64,000 nt of DNA from Chitinophagaceae bacterium PMP191F (lineage in GTDB: Bacteria > Bacteroidota > Bacteroidia > Chitinophagales > Chitinophagaceae). The stretch covers positions 496,001-560,000 of the forward strand of contig LGYU01000016.1 of assembly GCA_001302245.1 (NCBI GenBank). Reading direction: 5' to 3'. The notes beneath the pieces were generated by a model. It saw only the letters and a list, made by a program, of their open reading frames with translations. It was not told the DNA's origin and did not search any database. Below are positions 53,337 through 62,857 of the stretch, piece by piece. Position 1 is the first letter of the stretch. The number at the start of each line of letters is the position of its first letter. Made by a program: the position numbers and the translations under genes.

Positions 53337-55208
53337 TTACCTCACCAACTCCGCCACCAGCATACTCTTCGCAGGAACAGCAATGGTACCGGCAAGATTG
53401 GTCACTGTACCGGTAGCAACGTTTTTCAGACGGGAAAAACCATTGGTACGTTCTGCAAATTTTGCAGCAGTGGTTTCAATTGCCTTATCGCTGGTATTCA
53501 TAATGCATAAAACGGTCTGTTTATCATCATAGCGGAAATATACATATACACCATCTTCCGGCACATACTGCATCATTTTACCGGATTTAATAGCAGAAGA
53601 TTGTTTACGGAAATTGGCCAGTGTGCGTACATAGTTGAAAACATCATTTTCTGCAGCAGTTCTGCCGGATGCTTCAAACTTATTGAGGGAATCACCTTTC
53701 CATCCTCCGGGAAAATCCTGTCTTACTTTGCCGTCAGGATTAGAGAAGTTCTTCAGCAATACTTCTGTACCATAATACAACTGGGGTATGCCCCGGAAGG
53801 TAAGTAACCATGCCAATGCTGTTTTCAGTTTGGCTGTATCTTCTCCCACAATAGAAAAGAACCTGCTCATATCATGATTATCGAGAAAGATCACGTTCTT
53901 CATGGGATCCTGGTATACAAAATCATTGGTAGCAGTAAGATACAACCTGTTCACACCTTCTGTCCAGCCAAAAGCCTGTGTCAGTGCAGGAGCAATACCA
54001 TACAGGTTCAGTTGAAAATCTGTTACCCCCGGAAGATTACTTTTATAAGAGATGTTGAAATTGTTGCGGGTAAAATACGCCTGGTTCACAATACCATGCA
54101 CCCATGTTTCACCAAAGATGTGCAATTGCGGATATTCATCCAGCAATGCTTTGTTACAACGATTCATAAATGCCAGGTCGTTATAGGCATAGGTATCAAT
54201 ACGCCAGCCATCCAATCCATATTCTTCAGTGCTCCAGATGGCATGTTGAATAAGGAAGCTTGCGAAAAAAGGATTGTTCTGATTTACATCGGGCATAGCC
54301 GGTACAAACCAGCCATCGCTCATTTTCTTTTTATCAATGGCCGATGCATAAGGATCCATCAATACCTGGTCTTTATAAGTGGTATTGGTATAGGTGGGCC
54401 AGAAATGAAACCATGTGCTGTCAGGAAGGTCTTTATACAAAAAGTGTTCGGTGCCGATATGATTGTATACCGCATCCTGTATGATCTTCATACCACGTTT
54501 ATGCAGTGCATTCACCAGCGAATGATAAGCATTGTTGCCACCCAACCGGCGATCAATTGTATAATGATCAGTAAAGGCATAGCCATGTTCAGAGCGGGTG
54601 GCCATGTCATTTTCAATAACAGGATTCAGCCACACAGCAGTTACACCAAGATCGTGCAGGTAATCCAGGTGATTCTCCACACCTGTCAGATCACCACCAT
54701 GACGTGCAAAAATATCGTCCCTTTTAATGACAGAATCTTTCATACCAGCAATATGATCATTGGAAGGATCACCATTGCTGAAACGATCGGGCATGATGAG
54801 ATAAATAAGATCAGCAGCAGTAACACCTTGTATCCTTGTTTTACCATTTTCTTTACTACGTGCTTTCAGTTCAAAGGGAATATGTCGCCATTCAGATAAT
54901 GCAACTCCTCCAAAACTGATCTGGTATAAACCAGGTTTTGCATTCGCTGCTATCTCAACATCTATTGCCAGGTAACGACGATTGGTAAAACGGTTTATTT
55001 TTTTAATCACAATTGCAGGGCTGCTGCTTTTCGCCACCAGCTTATCAACAGACAATATCCTGTCATCATTGGAATGAAACAACAATTGCAGTGAGCGGTT
55101 TTTCATACCTGTCCACCAGTGCGTAGGATACACTTCTATTTCCTTTTGCTGCGCATGCAGTTCACTAAACAATAAAACAGCCAGACAAGCAATGATGAAA
55201 TTTCGCAT
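53337..55208 (-). CDS. SusA-like GH13 neopullulanase/cyclomaltodextrinase
   Basis: A 623-residue exported GH13 enzyme. Signal peptide MRNFIIACLAVLLFSELHAQ. The N-terminal cyclomaltodextrinase-type beta domain (about 20-125) starts VYPTHWWTGMKNRSLQLLFH, the family hallmark. The barrel has the nucleophile Asp in DGWRIDTYAY (about 338), the acid/base Glu in IFGETWV (about 366) and the third Asp in FLDNHDMSRF (about 444). A C-terminal all-beta domain completes it (about 530-623). This is the layout of SusA of Bacteroides, a periplasmic enzyme that cuts malto-oligosaccharides and cyclodextrins; periplasmic location is inferred. It is the downstream partner of the SLC45-like transporter, 164 bases away, and lies about 24 kb from the susCD starch locus. 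Confidence 0.93.
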   Translation of the reverse strand: MRNFIIACLAVLLFSELHAQQKEIEVYPTHWWTGMKNRSLQLLFHSNDDRILSVDKLVAKSSSPAIVIKKINRFTNRRYLAIDVEIAANAKPGLYQISFGGVALSEWRHIPFELKARSKENGKTRIQGVTAADLIYLIMPDRFSNGDPSNDHIAGMKDSVIKRDDIFARHGGDLTGVENHLDYLHDLGVTAVWLNPVIENDMATRSEHGYAFTDHYTIDRRLGGNNAYHSLVNALHKRGMKIIQDAVYNHIGTEHFLYKDLPDSTWFHFWPTYTNTTYKDQVLMDPYASAIDKKKMSDGWFVPAMPDVNQNNPFFASFLIQHAIWSTEEYGLDGWRIDTYAYNDLAFMNRCNKALLDEYPQLHIFGETWVHGIVNQAYFTRNNFNISYKSNLPGVTDFQLNLYGIAPALTQAFGWTEGVNRLYLTATNDFVYQDPMKNVIFLDNHDMSRFFSIVGEDTAKLKTALAWLLTFRGIPQLYYGTEVLLKNFSNPDGKVRQDFPGGWKGDSLNKFEASGRTAAENDVFNYVRTLANFRKQSSAIKSGKMMQYVPEDGVYVYFRYDDKQTVLCIMNTSDKAIETTAAKFAERTNGFSRLKNVATGTVTNLAGTIAVPAKSMLVAELVR

Positions 55209-55372
55209 ACATTCGTTTGTTTATCGTGAATACAAGCTGCGTGCTTTGAGCCACGAGCTGTGAGCAAATACAATTAAGTAATCCGTACTTCTTTCAGACC
55301 TCCGGTCATTCGACTCTTTTCATACTTCAGTATTCTTCATTCGCATATCAGCAAATTTGTAAACCCGCACAT
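55209..55372. repeat. Short intergenic GAGC-rich degenerate repeat
   Basis: At 55228-55266 the sequence reads AAGCTGCGTGCTTTGAGCC, then ACGAGCTGTGAGC, like 35488-35512. It is followed by CTTTCAGACCTCCGGTCATTCG, related to 35617-35635. No gene seen. Confidence 0.5.
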
Positions 55373-56695
55373 CTATGCTTCCTTCTCATTTACCAGCCAA
55401 TAACACAGCGCCGCAGCAATGATCATCAGCACCCCGCCTATTTCAACAGCCAGCAAACGATCATTATTCAGCAGCGTACGCATTACCCACCCAAAACCCA
55501 GTGAGGCAATAATTTCCGGTAATACAATAAAGAAGTTGAAGATACCCATGTACACACCGATCTTATTTTCCGGCAATGCGCCGCTCAACATAGCATAAGG
55601 CATGGATAAAATGCTGGCCCAGGCAATTCCCACACCGGTCATACAGGCATACAGCATATACTTATCCGTTACCCAGGCAACGCTGATCAAACCGGCGGCA
55701 CCACATAACAGGCATAGGGAATGCGTTAGTTTCCGGCCCAGCCTGTTGGCAATGGCAGGCAGTATAAAAGCAAACAGGAAAGTGATTATATTGTAATAAG
55801 ACAATGTAAGCCCTGCAAAATCACGCCCCTGGCTGTACAGCACATCTGTTTCACTGGTAGCGCCAAATACATTGCGTGCTACAGCAGTACTGTAATAAAA
55901 CCACATCAGGAACAAACCCGGCCAGGTAAAAAACTGTACTATTGCCAGCGCGCGCATGCGTTTGGGCATGTGCAGTATGCTATGTATGATCTCGTTAAAA
56001 CCGGCACCAAATCCTTTCTTTTCTTCTGTTTCTTTTTTCGCATCACTGATGTTGGCCGGTGGATATTCTTTGCTGGTAAACACAGTATACATTACAGCAG
56101 AGAAAAAGAAAAAAGCACCAATGTAAAAGGACCATTGTACGTTGTCCGGTATGGTACCGCTGGCAGCGGTATTTTTTACATGAAACCAGTTGGTCATCAT
56201 CCAGGGCAATGCAGAAGCAATACAACCGCCCAGTCCAATCATCAGGCTCTGCATTACAAATCCACGCGTACGTTGTTCTTCAGATAACTTATCGGCCACA
56301 AAAGCACGGAAAGGCTCCATGGTTACATTACCAAACGTGTCCAGCACCCACAGTAAACCAGCCGCCATCCAGAGCGCACTGCTGTGCGGCATAAATAACA
56401 GCGCAATGGTACTTACAATAGCGCCCACCATAAAATAGGGTCTTCTTCTGCCCCATTTCGGATGCCAGGTGCGGTCGCTCATATAACCAATGACAGGTTG
56501 TACAATCAGCCCGGTTAACGGAGCTGCCAGGAACAGTAAGGGAATATCATCGGCATTGGCGTGCAGGTATTCATAAATCGGTCCCATATTGGCACGCTGC
56601 AGGTCCCAGCCAAACTGGATACCGAAAAAGCCAACGCTCATATTGATGATCTGGACAAGAGATAGCCGGGGTTTCTGCGCAAGGGCTGTTGACAT
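55373..56695 (-). CDS. SLC45/MalP-like MFS sugar transporter
   Basis: A 440-residue inner-membrane transporter of the major facilitator superfamily with about twelve transmembrane helices. It resembles the SLC45/sucrose-maltose group: MSVGFFGIQFGWDLQRANMGPIYEYLHA at the first helix, PVIGYMSDRTWHPKWGRRRPYF for the cytoplasmic loop 2-3 (about 72-93, with the RWGRRRP-type motif), and MEPFRAFVADKLSEEQRTRGFVMQS (about 128-152). The central loop (about 215-235) is charged and short. Placed directly upstream of the SusA-like enzyme on the same strand, it most likely imports maltose or malto-oligosaccharides produced in the periplasm. Substrate is inferred from context. Confidence 0.9.
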   Translation of the reverse strand: MSTALAQKPRLSLVQIINMSVGFFGIQFGWDLQRANMGPIYEYLHANADDIPLLFLAAPLTGLIVQPVIGYMSDRTWHPKWGRRRPYFMVGAIVSTIALLFMPHSSALWMAAGLLWVLDTFGNVTMEPFRAFVADKLSEEQRTRGFVMQSLMIGLGGCIASALPWMMTNWFHVKNTAASGTIPDNVQWSFYIGAFFFFSAVMYTVFTSKEYPPANISDAKKETEEKKGFGAGFNEIIHSILHMPKRMRALAIVQFFTWPGLFLMWFYYSTAVARNVFGATSETDVLYSQGRDFAGLTLSYYNIITFLFAFILPAIANRLGRKLTHSLCLLCGAAGLISVAWVTDKYMLYACMTGVGIAWASILSMPYAMLSGALPENKIGVYMGIFNFFIVLPEIIASLGFGWVMRTLLNNDRLLAVEIGGVLMIIAAALCYWLVNEKEA

Positions 56696-56994
56696 AGCAA
56701 TTCGTTAGGTTGTTATACTTGGAATTGGAAAGATAGGAATTATTGTGTAAAATATACACAAACACTTGCAGATTTCACGTTCAGGATCTTGAGTTTCGGG
56801 CTTCATGTTTCTTGTCCCGCATTCAAGACTATGGGCTTTATGTTTCCAGTTGCTGGTTGCCAGACTTCGGCTTGAGATTACAACATGAAATGCAGTTAGC
56901 CATCACCCGGTACCGGTAACAGGTATCCGGCAACAAAAAATGCAGGCTACTTTCGCAACCTGCATCCTGTATTATTTGCCCTGTATACCAGGAA
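56696..56994. other. Intergenic region (299 bp), repeat-like with a terminator
   Basis: Degenerate text-like stretches (TTGAGTTTCGGGCTTCATGT, CAGACTTCGGCTTGAGATT at 56852-56880) resemble other gaps here. The left-going glgC transcript ends at the terminator at 56934-56965. The promoter of the transporter gene must lie just upstream of 56695. Confidence 0.45.
56934..56965 (-). terminator. Terminator of the glgA-glgC operon
   Basis: A 7-bp stem (ATGCAGG at 56940-56946, CCTGCAT at 56959-56965) followed on the minus strand by a run of six T, located about 30 bases beyond the glgC stop. Confidence 0.85.
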
Positions 56995-58269
56995 TTATAT
57001 CACAAATCCGTCGGGCAAGATCGCTCCTTTTTTTACCACTATAATACCATCTTTAATGGTGTACAGGGAATGATCAGTATTTTCAAGGTGCTCGCTGCCG
57101 TTGATGCGTACATCGTTACCAATGCGGCAATTTTTATCAATGATAGCATTGCGGATGTAGCAACGCTCGCCGATACCCAGCTTCGGCAGTCCGCGTTCCA
57201 GTGAATGCTGCATTTCTTCAATGGTTTCATAATAATCTGAACCCATAATATAGCTGTTCACCACGGTAGTACCATGCCCAATGCGGCTGCGAATACCGAT
57301 CACACTGCTTTCAATACGGCTTGCCTGGATAATACAACCATCGGCAATGATGGTTTTTTCCAGTGTGGTACCGCTTACTTTGGCAGGCGGCAGCATACGT
57401 GCACGCGTGTATACAGCCCGCCCGCTATCGAACAGGTTGAAAGGCGGTATATCCTGTGTTAATGCCAGGTTGGCTTCAAAGAAGGAATAGATATGACCAA
57501 TATCAGTCCAGTAACCATCATATTCATAGCTTACAATTTTATGTACGCCAATGGCAGAAGGCAGTATCTCTTTACCAAAATCGGTAGCATCCTTATGCTC
57601 GTGCAGCAGTTGTTCGTACAATAGTTTGCGACTGAAAATATAGATACCCATGGAGGCCAGGTATTTGCGTCCCTGCTTTTGCATTTCAGGGCTGGTTTCA
57701 CTGGTCCATGCAGGTAAAAGATCTTTCTTGGGCTTTTCAGTAAAATCGGTGATCAGTCCATCGGGTGTGGCTTTCAGGATACCGAAATCAGATGCTTCCC
57801 TGTCAGCTACCGGAATGGTGGCAACTGTAATATCAGCACCTTTTTCAATATGGTTATTGATCATTGCCTGGAAATCCATCTGGTACAACTGGTCGCCGGA
57901 AAGGATCAGTACATATTCAAAATCGTGCTGGTTAAGGTGCCGGAGTGATTGCCGTACCGCATCTGCCGTACCCTGGTACCACGAAGGGTTGTCAGGAGTT
58001 TGTTCAGCCGCCAGGATATCCACAAAGGCACTGCTGAATACGCTGAAGTGATACGTGTTTTTAATATGCTTGTTGAGTGAAGCAGAATTAAACTGCGTCA
58101 GTACAAACATGCGGGTGATACCCGAATTAATACAGTTGGAAATGGGAATATCTACCAGGCGGTATTTCCCGGCAATAGGCACAGCGGGTTTGGAGCGGCT
58201 GGCTGTAAGAGGGTAAAGCCTCGTTCCTGAGCCTCCTCCCAAAATGACAGCAATCACTTGTTTACTCAT
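56995..58269 (-). CDS. glgC: Glucose-1-phosphate adenylyltransferase
   Basis: ADP-glucose pyrophosphorylase: ATP + glucose-1-phosphate to ADP-glucose + PPi, the committed step of glycogen synthesis. It has 424 residues from the ATG at 58269 (MSKQVIAVILGGGSGTRLYPLT). The frame is open 30 codons further upstream and would overlap glgA, which is unlikely. Key features: GGGSGTRLYPLTASRSKPAVPIAGKYRLVD (nucleotide-binding loop plus activator-site region, about 10-40), WYQGTADAVRQ (about 96-106), ILSGDQLYQMD (about 121-131), FTEKP (about 170) and DIGHIYSFFEANLAL (about 256-270). A C-terminal left-handed beta-helix domain (about 300-424) has hexapeptide repeats. It follows glgA by 41 bases, so both form an operon ending at the terminator. 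Confidence 0.97.
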   Translation of the reverse strand: MSKQVIAVILGGGSGTRLYPLTASRSKPAVPIAGKYRLVDIPISNCINSGITRMFVLTQFNSASLNKHIKNTYHFSVFSSAFVDILAAEQTPDNPSWYQGTADAVRQSLRHLNQHDFEYVLILSGDQLYQMDFQAMINNHIEKGADITVATIPVADREASDFGILKATPDGLITDFTEKPKKDLLPAWTSETSPEMQKQGRKYLASMGIYIFSRKLLYEQLLHEHKDATDFGKEILPSAIGVHKIVSYEYDGYWTDIGHIYSFFEANLALTQDIPPFNLFDSGRAVYTRARMLPPAKVSGTTLEKTIIADGCIIQASRIESSVIGIRSRIGHGTTVVNSYIMGSDYYETIEEMQHSLERGLPKLGIGERCYIRNAIIDKNCRIGNDVRINGSEHLENTDHSLYTIKDGIIVVKKGAILPDGFVI

Positions 58270-58310
58270 AACATTCCTTTTAATTGTATGATTGAACGGT
58301 ACTTTTCTTT

Positions 58311-59723
58311 TTATACAGACCTGTACAGGCTGAGGTATTGCTGCACACTGGATTCCCAACTGAAATCGAGCTGCATCATTTTATTACGCACCTGGCGCAT
58401 CCTTTTTTTGTCATGATACAGTTCTACTGCCCGCCAGATGCTGTGCGTAATATCTCCTACGCTTGCATTATCATAACAAATGCCATAACCGTCCCGGTCA
58501 CCATAATCAATAACCGTATCTTTCAGCCCCCCGGTGCGCCGTACCATAGGGATAGTTCCGTATACCATAGAGTACATCTGGTTCAGTCCGCAGGGTTCCA
58601 CGCGCGAAGGCATCAGCAGAAAATCGGCGCCCGCATACATCAGGTGGCTCAGCGCTTCGTTATAGCCAATATACACATTGTAATCGTACTGCGCCAGCGG
58701 CTTCACCGCATTAAAAGCATGTTCCACATCCGGCTGCCCGCTGCCCAGTATCAGGAAGTTCATTCTGCGGCCAATGTGATAAAACGAGTCCCGTATTACC
58801 TGTGGCAACAGATCGGCTCCCTTTTCACCTACCATACGGCCAATAAATACCATCAATGGTTTGTCAAAATCCAACTGGAACTGCTCGCACAACTGCATTT
58901 TGTTTTTTGCCTTTCCGGCCTCTGCAGTTTCTTTATTATAGTGATGTAGAATATAATCATCTGTTTGGGGATTCCACACGCTTACATCAATACCGTTCAG
59001 AATACCATAGCATTTGCCTTTTTCATATTCAAACAAGGCTTCCAGTCCGTTGCTCATGTATCTCAGTTCTTGCAGGTAGCTGGGACTTACCGTGGTTACT
59101 TTATTGGCGCAGCGAATGCCGCATGCCAGCGGGTTGATATTATTGTTCCAGTCCAGCATACCCCATTTCCACATATCCCATGGCGGCAGGTAAATACTTT
59201 TGTCCCATCCCATCCAGCCCTGGTATTCTGCATTGTGAATGGTAAGCACAGAAGGTATAGAAGCCTGCCTGCTGAATTTGTAGCAATGTTTCATCATGAA
59301 CGGGATCAGCGCGGTGTGATGGTCGTGCACATGCACTACATCGGGCAAATGTTCCCATGCATTGATCCATTCCAGTACAGATATCTGGAAAGCGGTAAAA
59401 CGCTCGGTATCGTCGTCGTAACCATATACCTTTTCCCTGTCCAGCAAGCCATTAATGTCCAGCAGGTACAGGTCAAAACCCAGTTTATTGTGGCGTTCTT
59501 TAATAACAGTGAATTCAAACCACCAATTACCCATATTCGTGTATCCCTTATGCACCACATCCCAGTCATTGGCATATAGAAACTTTGTGCGATACATAGG
59601 CATCACCACTTTGGCAATCTGCCCCTGCTGATTCATATACTTGGGCAAAGCGCCTGCAACATCGCCCAAACCACCGGCTTTTGCTACGGGATAACATTCT
59701 GCGGTTACGTGTAAAATCTCCAT
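58311..59723 (-). CDS. glgA: Glycogen synthase (ADP-glucose, GT5)
   Basis: Transfers glucose from ADP-glucose to the growing alpha-1,4-glucan chain. A 470-residue GT-B fold protein, normal length for bacterial GlgA. The ADP-glucose binding motif KAGGLGDV is at 15-22 (MEILHVTAECYPVAKAGGLGD). DVVHVHDHHTALIPFMMK (about 126-143) and TIHNAEYQGWMGWD (about 160-175) are in the N-terminal Rossmann domain. The C-terminal domain carries NGIDVSVWNPQTD (about 243-255), FIGRMVGEKGADLLPQ (about 290-305) and the second STGGL-like loop as RRTGGLKDTVIDY (about 396-408), with the catalytic Glu in PSRVEPCGLNQMYSM (about 375-390). First gene of the operon with glgC; the divergent FucP-type transporter starts 248 bases away. 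Confidence 0.97.
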   Translation of the reverse strand: MEILHVTAECYPVAKAGGLGDVAGALPKYMNQQGQIAKVVMPMYRTKFLYANDWDVVHKGYTNMGNWWFEFTVIKERHNKLGFDLYLLDINGLLDREKVYGYDDDTERFTAFQISVLEWINAWEHLPDVVHVHDHHTALIPFMMKHCYKFSRQASIPSVLTIHNAEYQGWMGWDKSIYLPPWDMWKWGMLDWNNNINPLACGIRCANKVTTVSPSYLQELRYMSNGLEALFEYEKGKCYGILNGIDVSVWNPQTDDYILHHYNKETAEAGKAKNKMQLCEQFQLDFDKPLMVFIGRMVGEKGADLLPQVIRDSFYHIGRRMNFLILGSGQPDVEHAFNAVKPLAQYDYNVYIGYNEALSHLMYAGADFLLMPSRVEPCGLNQMYSMVYGTIPMVRRTGGLKDTVIDYGDRDGYGICYDNASVGDITHSIWRAVELYHDKKRMRQVRNKMMQLDFSWESSVQQYLSLYRSV

Positions 59724-59971
59724 CCTGGCGGCTGATTATTATGGTATGATTAAATATGTTGTCAATTTAACAAGGTTTTTGATTGAATGTTCCATCGGTC
59801 AAAAAAATATTAAGAGATTCCGGTATCTGGTGATTTTACACCCCGCAGCCAGATAACAAACGTTTACATTACATCAATACTACATCATACCCCCTGCTTA
59901 TTGCAAATGTTTCATGGCCGATTGCAAAAACTTACTATTTTTATCGATTATTACTATCCAAACCAAAATAC

Positions 59972-61480
59972 ATGAGTCAACAAACTAAGTGGTCTCAGTT
60001 CGGCACGTTAATCAGCGTGTTTTTTTTCTGGGGCTTCGTTGCTGCCAGTAATGACATCCTGATCCCGGTTTTCAAAAACAAATTTCAACTTCAGCAATGG
60101 CAAAGTCAACTGGTGGCTTTTGCATTTTACATTGCCTATACGGTAGGTTCTTTAATTTATGTTGGTGTTTCAAAAAGTATGGGCGTTGACCTGCTGAATA
60201 AAGTAGGTTATAAAAATGGTATCGCTATCGGTCTTATTATTTCTGCTATTGGCACGCTGTTGTTCTACCCTGCTGCCAATAACTCTTCTTTCATATTAAT
60301 GATCTCCGGCCTGTTCATTGTAGGCCTTGGTTTCTCCCTGCAACAGATTGCCGCAAACCCGCTGGCCATTGTAATGGGCGACCCTAAAACCGGTTCACAA
60401 AGACTTACCATGGCCGGCGGTATCAATAACTTTGGTACCACCATCGGTCCTTTGCTGGTAAGTTTTGCCATCTTTGGCGATGTAACAGCCAGCTCCAAAG
60501 ATGCCAGCATCGAAAGCGTAAAAATCCCTTACCTGGTATTGGGTGCAGCCTTTCTGCTGGTTGCCCTGTTCTTTAAGTTCTCTTCTATCCCCAATAAAAT
60601 TGACCTGGAGCAAAGCGAAACTGACAATACCAGTGCCGGCAGTAAGGCCTGGCACAAGTCCTCTGCCATCCAGTATCCGCAACTGTGGATGGGTATGATC
60701 GGCATTTTTGTATATGTGGGCGTGGAAGTGGCTACAGCCAGTAACCTGCCCGAATACCTGCGCACACACCTTGCAGTGTTGTCAGACGGCAGTTATGTAT
60801 TAAAGTCGCTGAACCACCCGGATGCCAAACCATTCACTGACGACCTGAACGCATCGTTCATCTCGCTGTACTGGGCCAGTTTGATGATTGGCCGCTGGAC
60901 CGGCGCCGTGGGTGCCTTCGACATCAGCCAGGGTGCTAAAAAGATCTTGAGTTTCCTGATGCCCTATATTGCTTTTGGTGTGTTCATTACCGTTAACCTG
61001 ATTGCCAAACACCAGATAGGACATTTTTATGTATATGCTTTTGTGATCATTGCAATGATTGTTGGCGATCTGCTGAGTAAAGGCAATCCTGCCCGTATGC
61101 TGCTGATCTTTTCACTGATGGGTATTACCGCCCTGTTCATTGGCATGCTTACACATGGCATGGTCAGTGTACTGGCCTTCATCAGTGTAGGTTTATTCTG
61201 CAGCACGCTGTGGCCCTGTATCTTTACACTGGCCATTGCAGGTCTGGGCAAACATACCAACCAGGGAAGCAGCCTGCTGATCATGATGATCATGGGTGGC
61301 GGCTTTATTCCGGTATTGCAGGGTGTGGTAGCTGGCGATCATCTGCTGGGCATCCAATGGTCGTACCTGGTAGGCGTAGCCTGTTTTGCATACCTGGCTT
61401 TCTATGCAGTAAAAGCAAAAAGTCTGCTGAAACAACAGGGTATTGATTACGATAACCTGGAAAGCGCCGGCGGACACTAA
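59972..61480 (+). CDS. FucP/GluP-type sugar MFS transporter
   Basis: A 502-residue inner-membrane sugar:H+ symporter of the FHS subfamily of MFS (fucose, glucose/galactose type). Twelve transmembrane helices are visible. Helix 1 contains FFFWGFVAASNDILIPVFKNKFQL (the FxWGFxxxxND.LIP signature of FucP/GluP, about 17-41); helix 4-5 region GLGFSLQQIAANPLAIVMGDPKTGSQRLTMAGGINNFGTTIGPLL (about 114-158) is also diagnostic. A charged cytoplasmic loop at about 210-225 separates the halves. The nearby glucokinase suggests glucose as substrate, but fucose or galactose cannot be excluded. A strong hairpin terminator follows, so it is transcribed alone. Confidence 0.92.
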   Translation: MSQQTKWSQFGTLISVFFFWGFVAASNDILIPVFKNKFQLQQWQSQLVAFAFYIAYTVGSLIYVGVSKSMGVDLLNKVGYKNGIAIGLIISAIGTLLFYPAANNSSFILMISGLFIVGLGFSLQQIAANPLAIVMGDPKTGSQRLTMAGGINNFGTTIGPLLVSFAIFGDVTASSKDASIESVKIPYLVLGAAFLLVALFFKFSSIPNKIDLEQSETDNTSAGSKAWHKSSAIQYPQLWMGMIGIFVYVGVEVATASNLPEYLRTHLAVLSDGSYVLKSLNHPDAKPFTDDLNASFISLYWASLMIGRWTGAVGAFDISQGAKKILSFLMPYIAFGVFITVNLIAKHQIGHFYVYAFVIIAMIVGDLLSKGNPARMLLIFSLMGITALFIGMLTHGMVSVLAFISVGLFCSTLWPCIFTLAIAGLGKHTNQGSSLLIMMIMGGGFIPVLQGVVAGDHLLGIQWSYLVGVACFAYLAFYAVKAKSLLKQQGIDYDNLESAGGH

Positions 61481-61520
61481 GATATTCCGGGGGGGTCCGG
61501 GTTTAAAATTTTGAGTTATA

Positions 61521-61565
61521 CTCTTACCGGCAGTTACTTTACCTGCCGGTAAGGGTTTTTATAAA
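61521..61565 (+). terminator. Terminator of the FucP-type transporter gene
   Basis: An 11-bp perfect stem (CTTACCGGCAG at 61523-61533, CTGCCGGTAAG at 61543-61553) followed by GGTTTTTATA. Confidence 0.92.
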
Positions 61566-61659
61566 AACAGATCTGCGCATCCTGCATCTGGCAACCGGTT
61601 TCCGGTATTTAATTAATTTATAACTTCGCGCGCGTACATTAAAACCCACACCATTCATT

Positions 61660-62628
61660 ATGGCAACAGTTCCTTCTTCTGATGCATTGGCTATCGGTAT
61701 TGACATAGGTGGTACAGGCACCAAATTTGGTATTGTAGACCGGATCGGCAACGTGTTGTTCTCCGGCGAAATGTCTACCCGTACGCACGACAATGTGGAA
61801 GGGTTTATCAATGATCTTTATAATCACTTATCTCCCCTGATTGAAAAAGCCGGAGGATTCAGCCGTATCAAAGGTATCGGCACCGGAGCCCCCAATGGCA
61901 ACTTCTATACCGGTACTATTGAGTTTGCTCCCAACCTGCCCTGGCGCGGTATCATTCCCATGGCTCAGTTGATGCAGGATAAATTCAAACTGCCCGTTAC
62001 ACTGACCAACGACGCCAATGCTGCCGCCATCGGCGAAATGATGTATGGTGCGGCACAGGGCATGAAGGAGTTCATTATGATCACACTGGGAACAGGTGTA
62101 GGTAGTGGTATTGTAGCCAATGGAAAACTTATCTATGGCAATGACGGTTTTGCCGGTGAACTGGGACATAATATCATTATTCCCGACGGACGTTTTCATC
62201 CCGGTACCGGTAAAAACGGATCACTGGAAAGCTATGCTTCTGCCACCGGCGTTACCCTGACCGCAAAAGAAATGCTGGCCAACAGCAGCGCCGACAGTTT
62301 GCTGCGCAGTGTACCCGAAGCAGAACTGAACTCCAAAAAAGTTTATGAAGCTGCCATGAAAGGCGATGCGCTGGCGAAAGAAGTATTTGATTATACTGGC
62401 CGAATACTGGGTTTGGCACTGGCCAACTTTGTGATGTTCTCCAGTCCTGAAGCCATCATCCTGTTCGGTGGTTTAACCAAGGCAGGTGACCTGCTGCTGA
62501 AACCCACCCGGGAACACATGGAATCCAACCTGATACAGGTATTCCAGAATAAAGTAAAAATATTGATCAGTCATCTGAAAGAATCCGACGCTGCCATCCT
62601 GGGTGCCAGTGCACTTGTTTGGGAATAA
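61660..62628 (+). CDS. ROK-family glucokinase without the zinc-binding cysteines
   Basis: A 322-residue cytoplasmic sugar kinase of the ROK family: phosphorylates glucose to glucose-6-phosphate with ATP. ATP phosphate motif 1 GIDIGGTGTKFGIVD (about 13-27); substrate-binding LTNDANAAAIGE (about 110-121, Asn and Asp of the catalytic region); phosphate 2 motif ITLGTGVGSGIV (about 140-151); GELGHNIII (about 163-171) with the substrate/zinc His; and the adenosine motif LFGGLTKAGDLL (about 268-279). The family usually has a CxCGxxGCxE zinc motif after GH; here the positions read HPGTGKNGSLESYAS, without any Cys. Otherwise full-length. It lies downstream of the sugar transporter with its own terminator, consistent with handling imported glucose. 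Confidence 0.93.
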   Translation: MATVPSSDALAIGIDIGGTGTKFGIVDRIGNVLFSGEMSTRTHDNVEGFINDLYNHLSPLIEKAGGFSRIKGIGTGAPNGNFYTGTIEFAPNLPWRGIIPMAQLMQDKFKLPVTLTNDANAAAIGEMMYGAAQGMKEFIMITLGTGVGSGIVANGKLIYGNDGFAGELGHNIIIPDGRFHPGTGKNGSLESYASATGVTLTAKEMLANSSADSLLRSVPEAELNSKKVYEAAMKGDALAKEVFDYTGRILGLALANFVMFSSPEAIILFGGLTKAGDLLLKPTREHMESNLIQVFQNKVKILISHLKESDAAILGASALVWE

Positions 62629-62659
62629 ATTGAATATGCGGATCGGTAAATGAATACAG

Positions 62660-62690
62660 ACGCTGAGTTGTTAGAACTCAGCGTTTTTTT
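62660..62690 (+). terminator. Terminator of the ROK kinase gene
   Basis: A 10-bp perfect stem (ACGCTGAGTT at 62660-62669, AACTCAGCGT at 62675-62684, 5-base loop) followed by a run of T. Confidence 0.95.
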
Positions 62691-62857
62691 ATTGATGTCA
62701 GATTACCGCTGTGTCAATCTGAAAATTTGAGAATGTACTGATTTGAAAATGGGAGATTGAATAATTATTGAATGATTAAATGATTGGATGGTTAGGAACA
62801 CACTGTATTTTGCCCACGGCGCGAAGCTCAACTGCATTTTTGCTAACAGGGAGAATC

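Noticed and set aside
53874-54899. Plus-strand 341-codon frame opposite the SusA-like gene
   Set aside because: Antisense to the GH13 barrel with its catalytic motifs; no recognisable domain.
58965-59579. Plus-strand 204-codon frame opposite glgA
   Set aside because: Antisense to conserved GlgA motifs; shadow frame.
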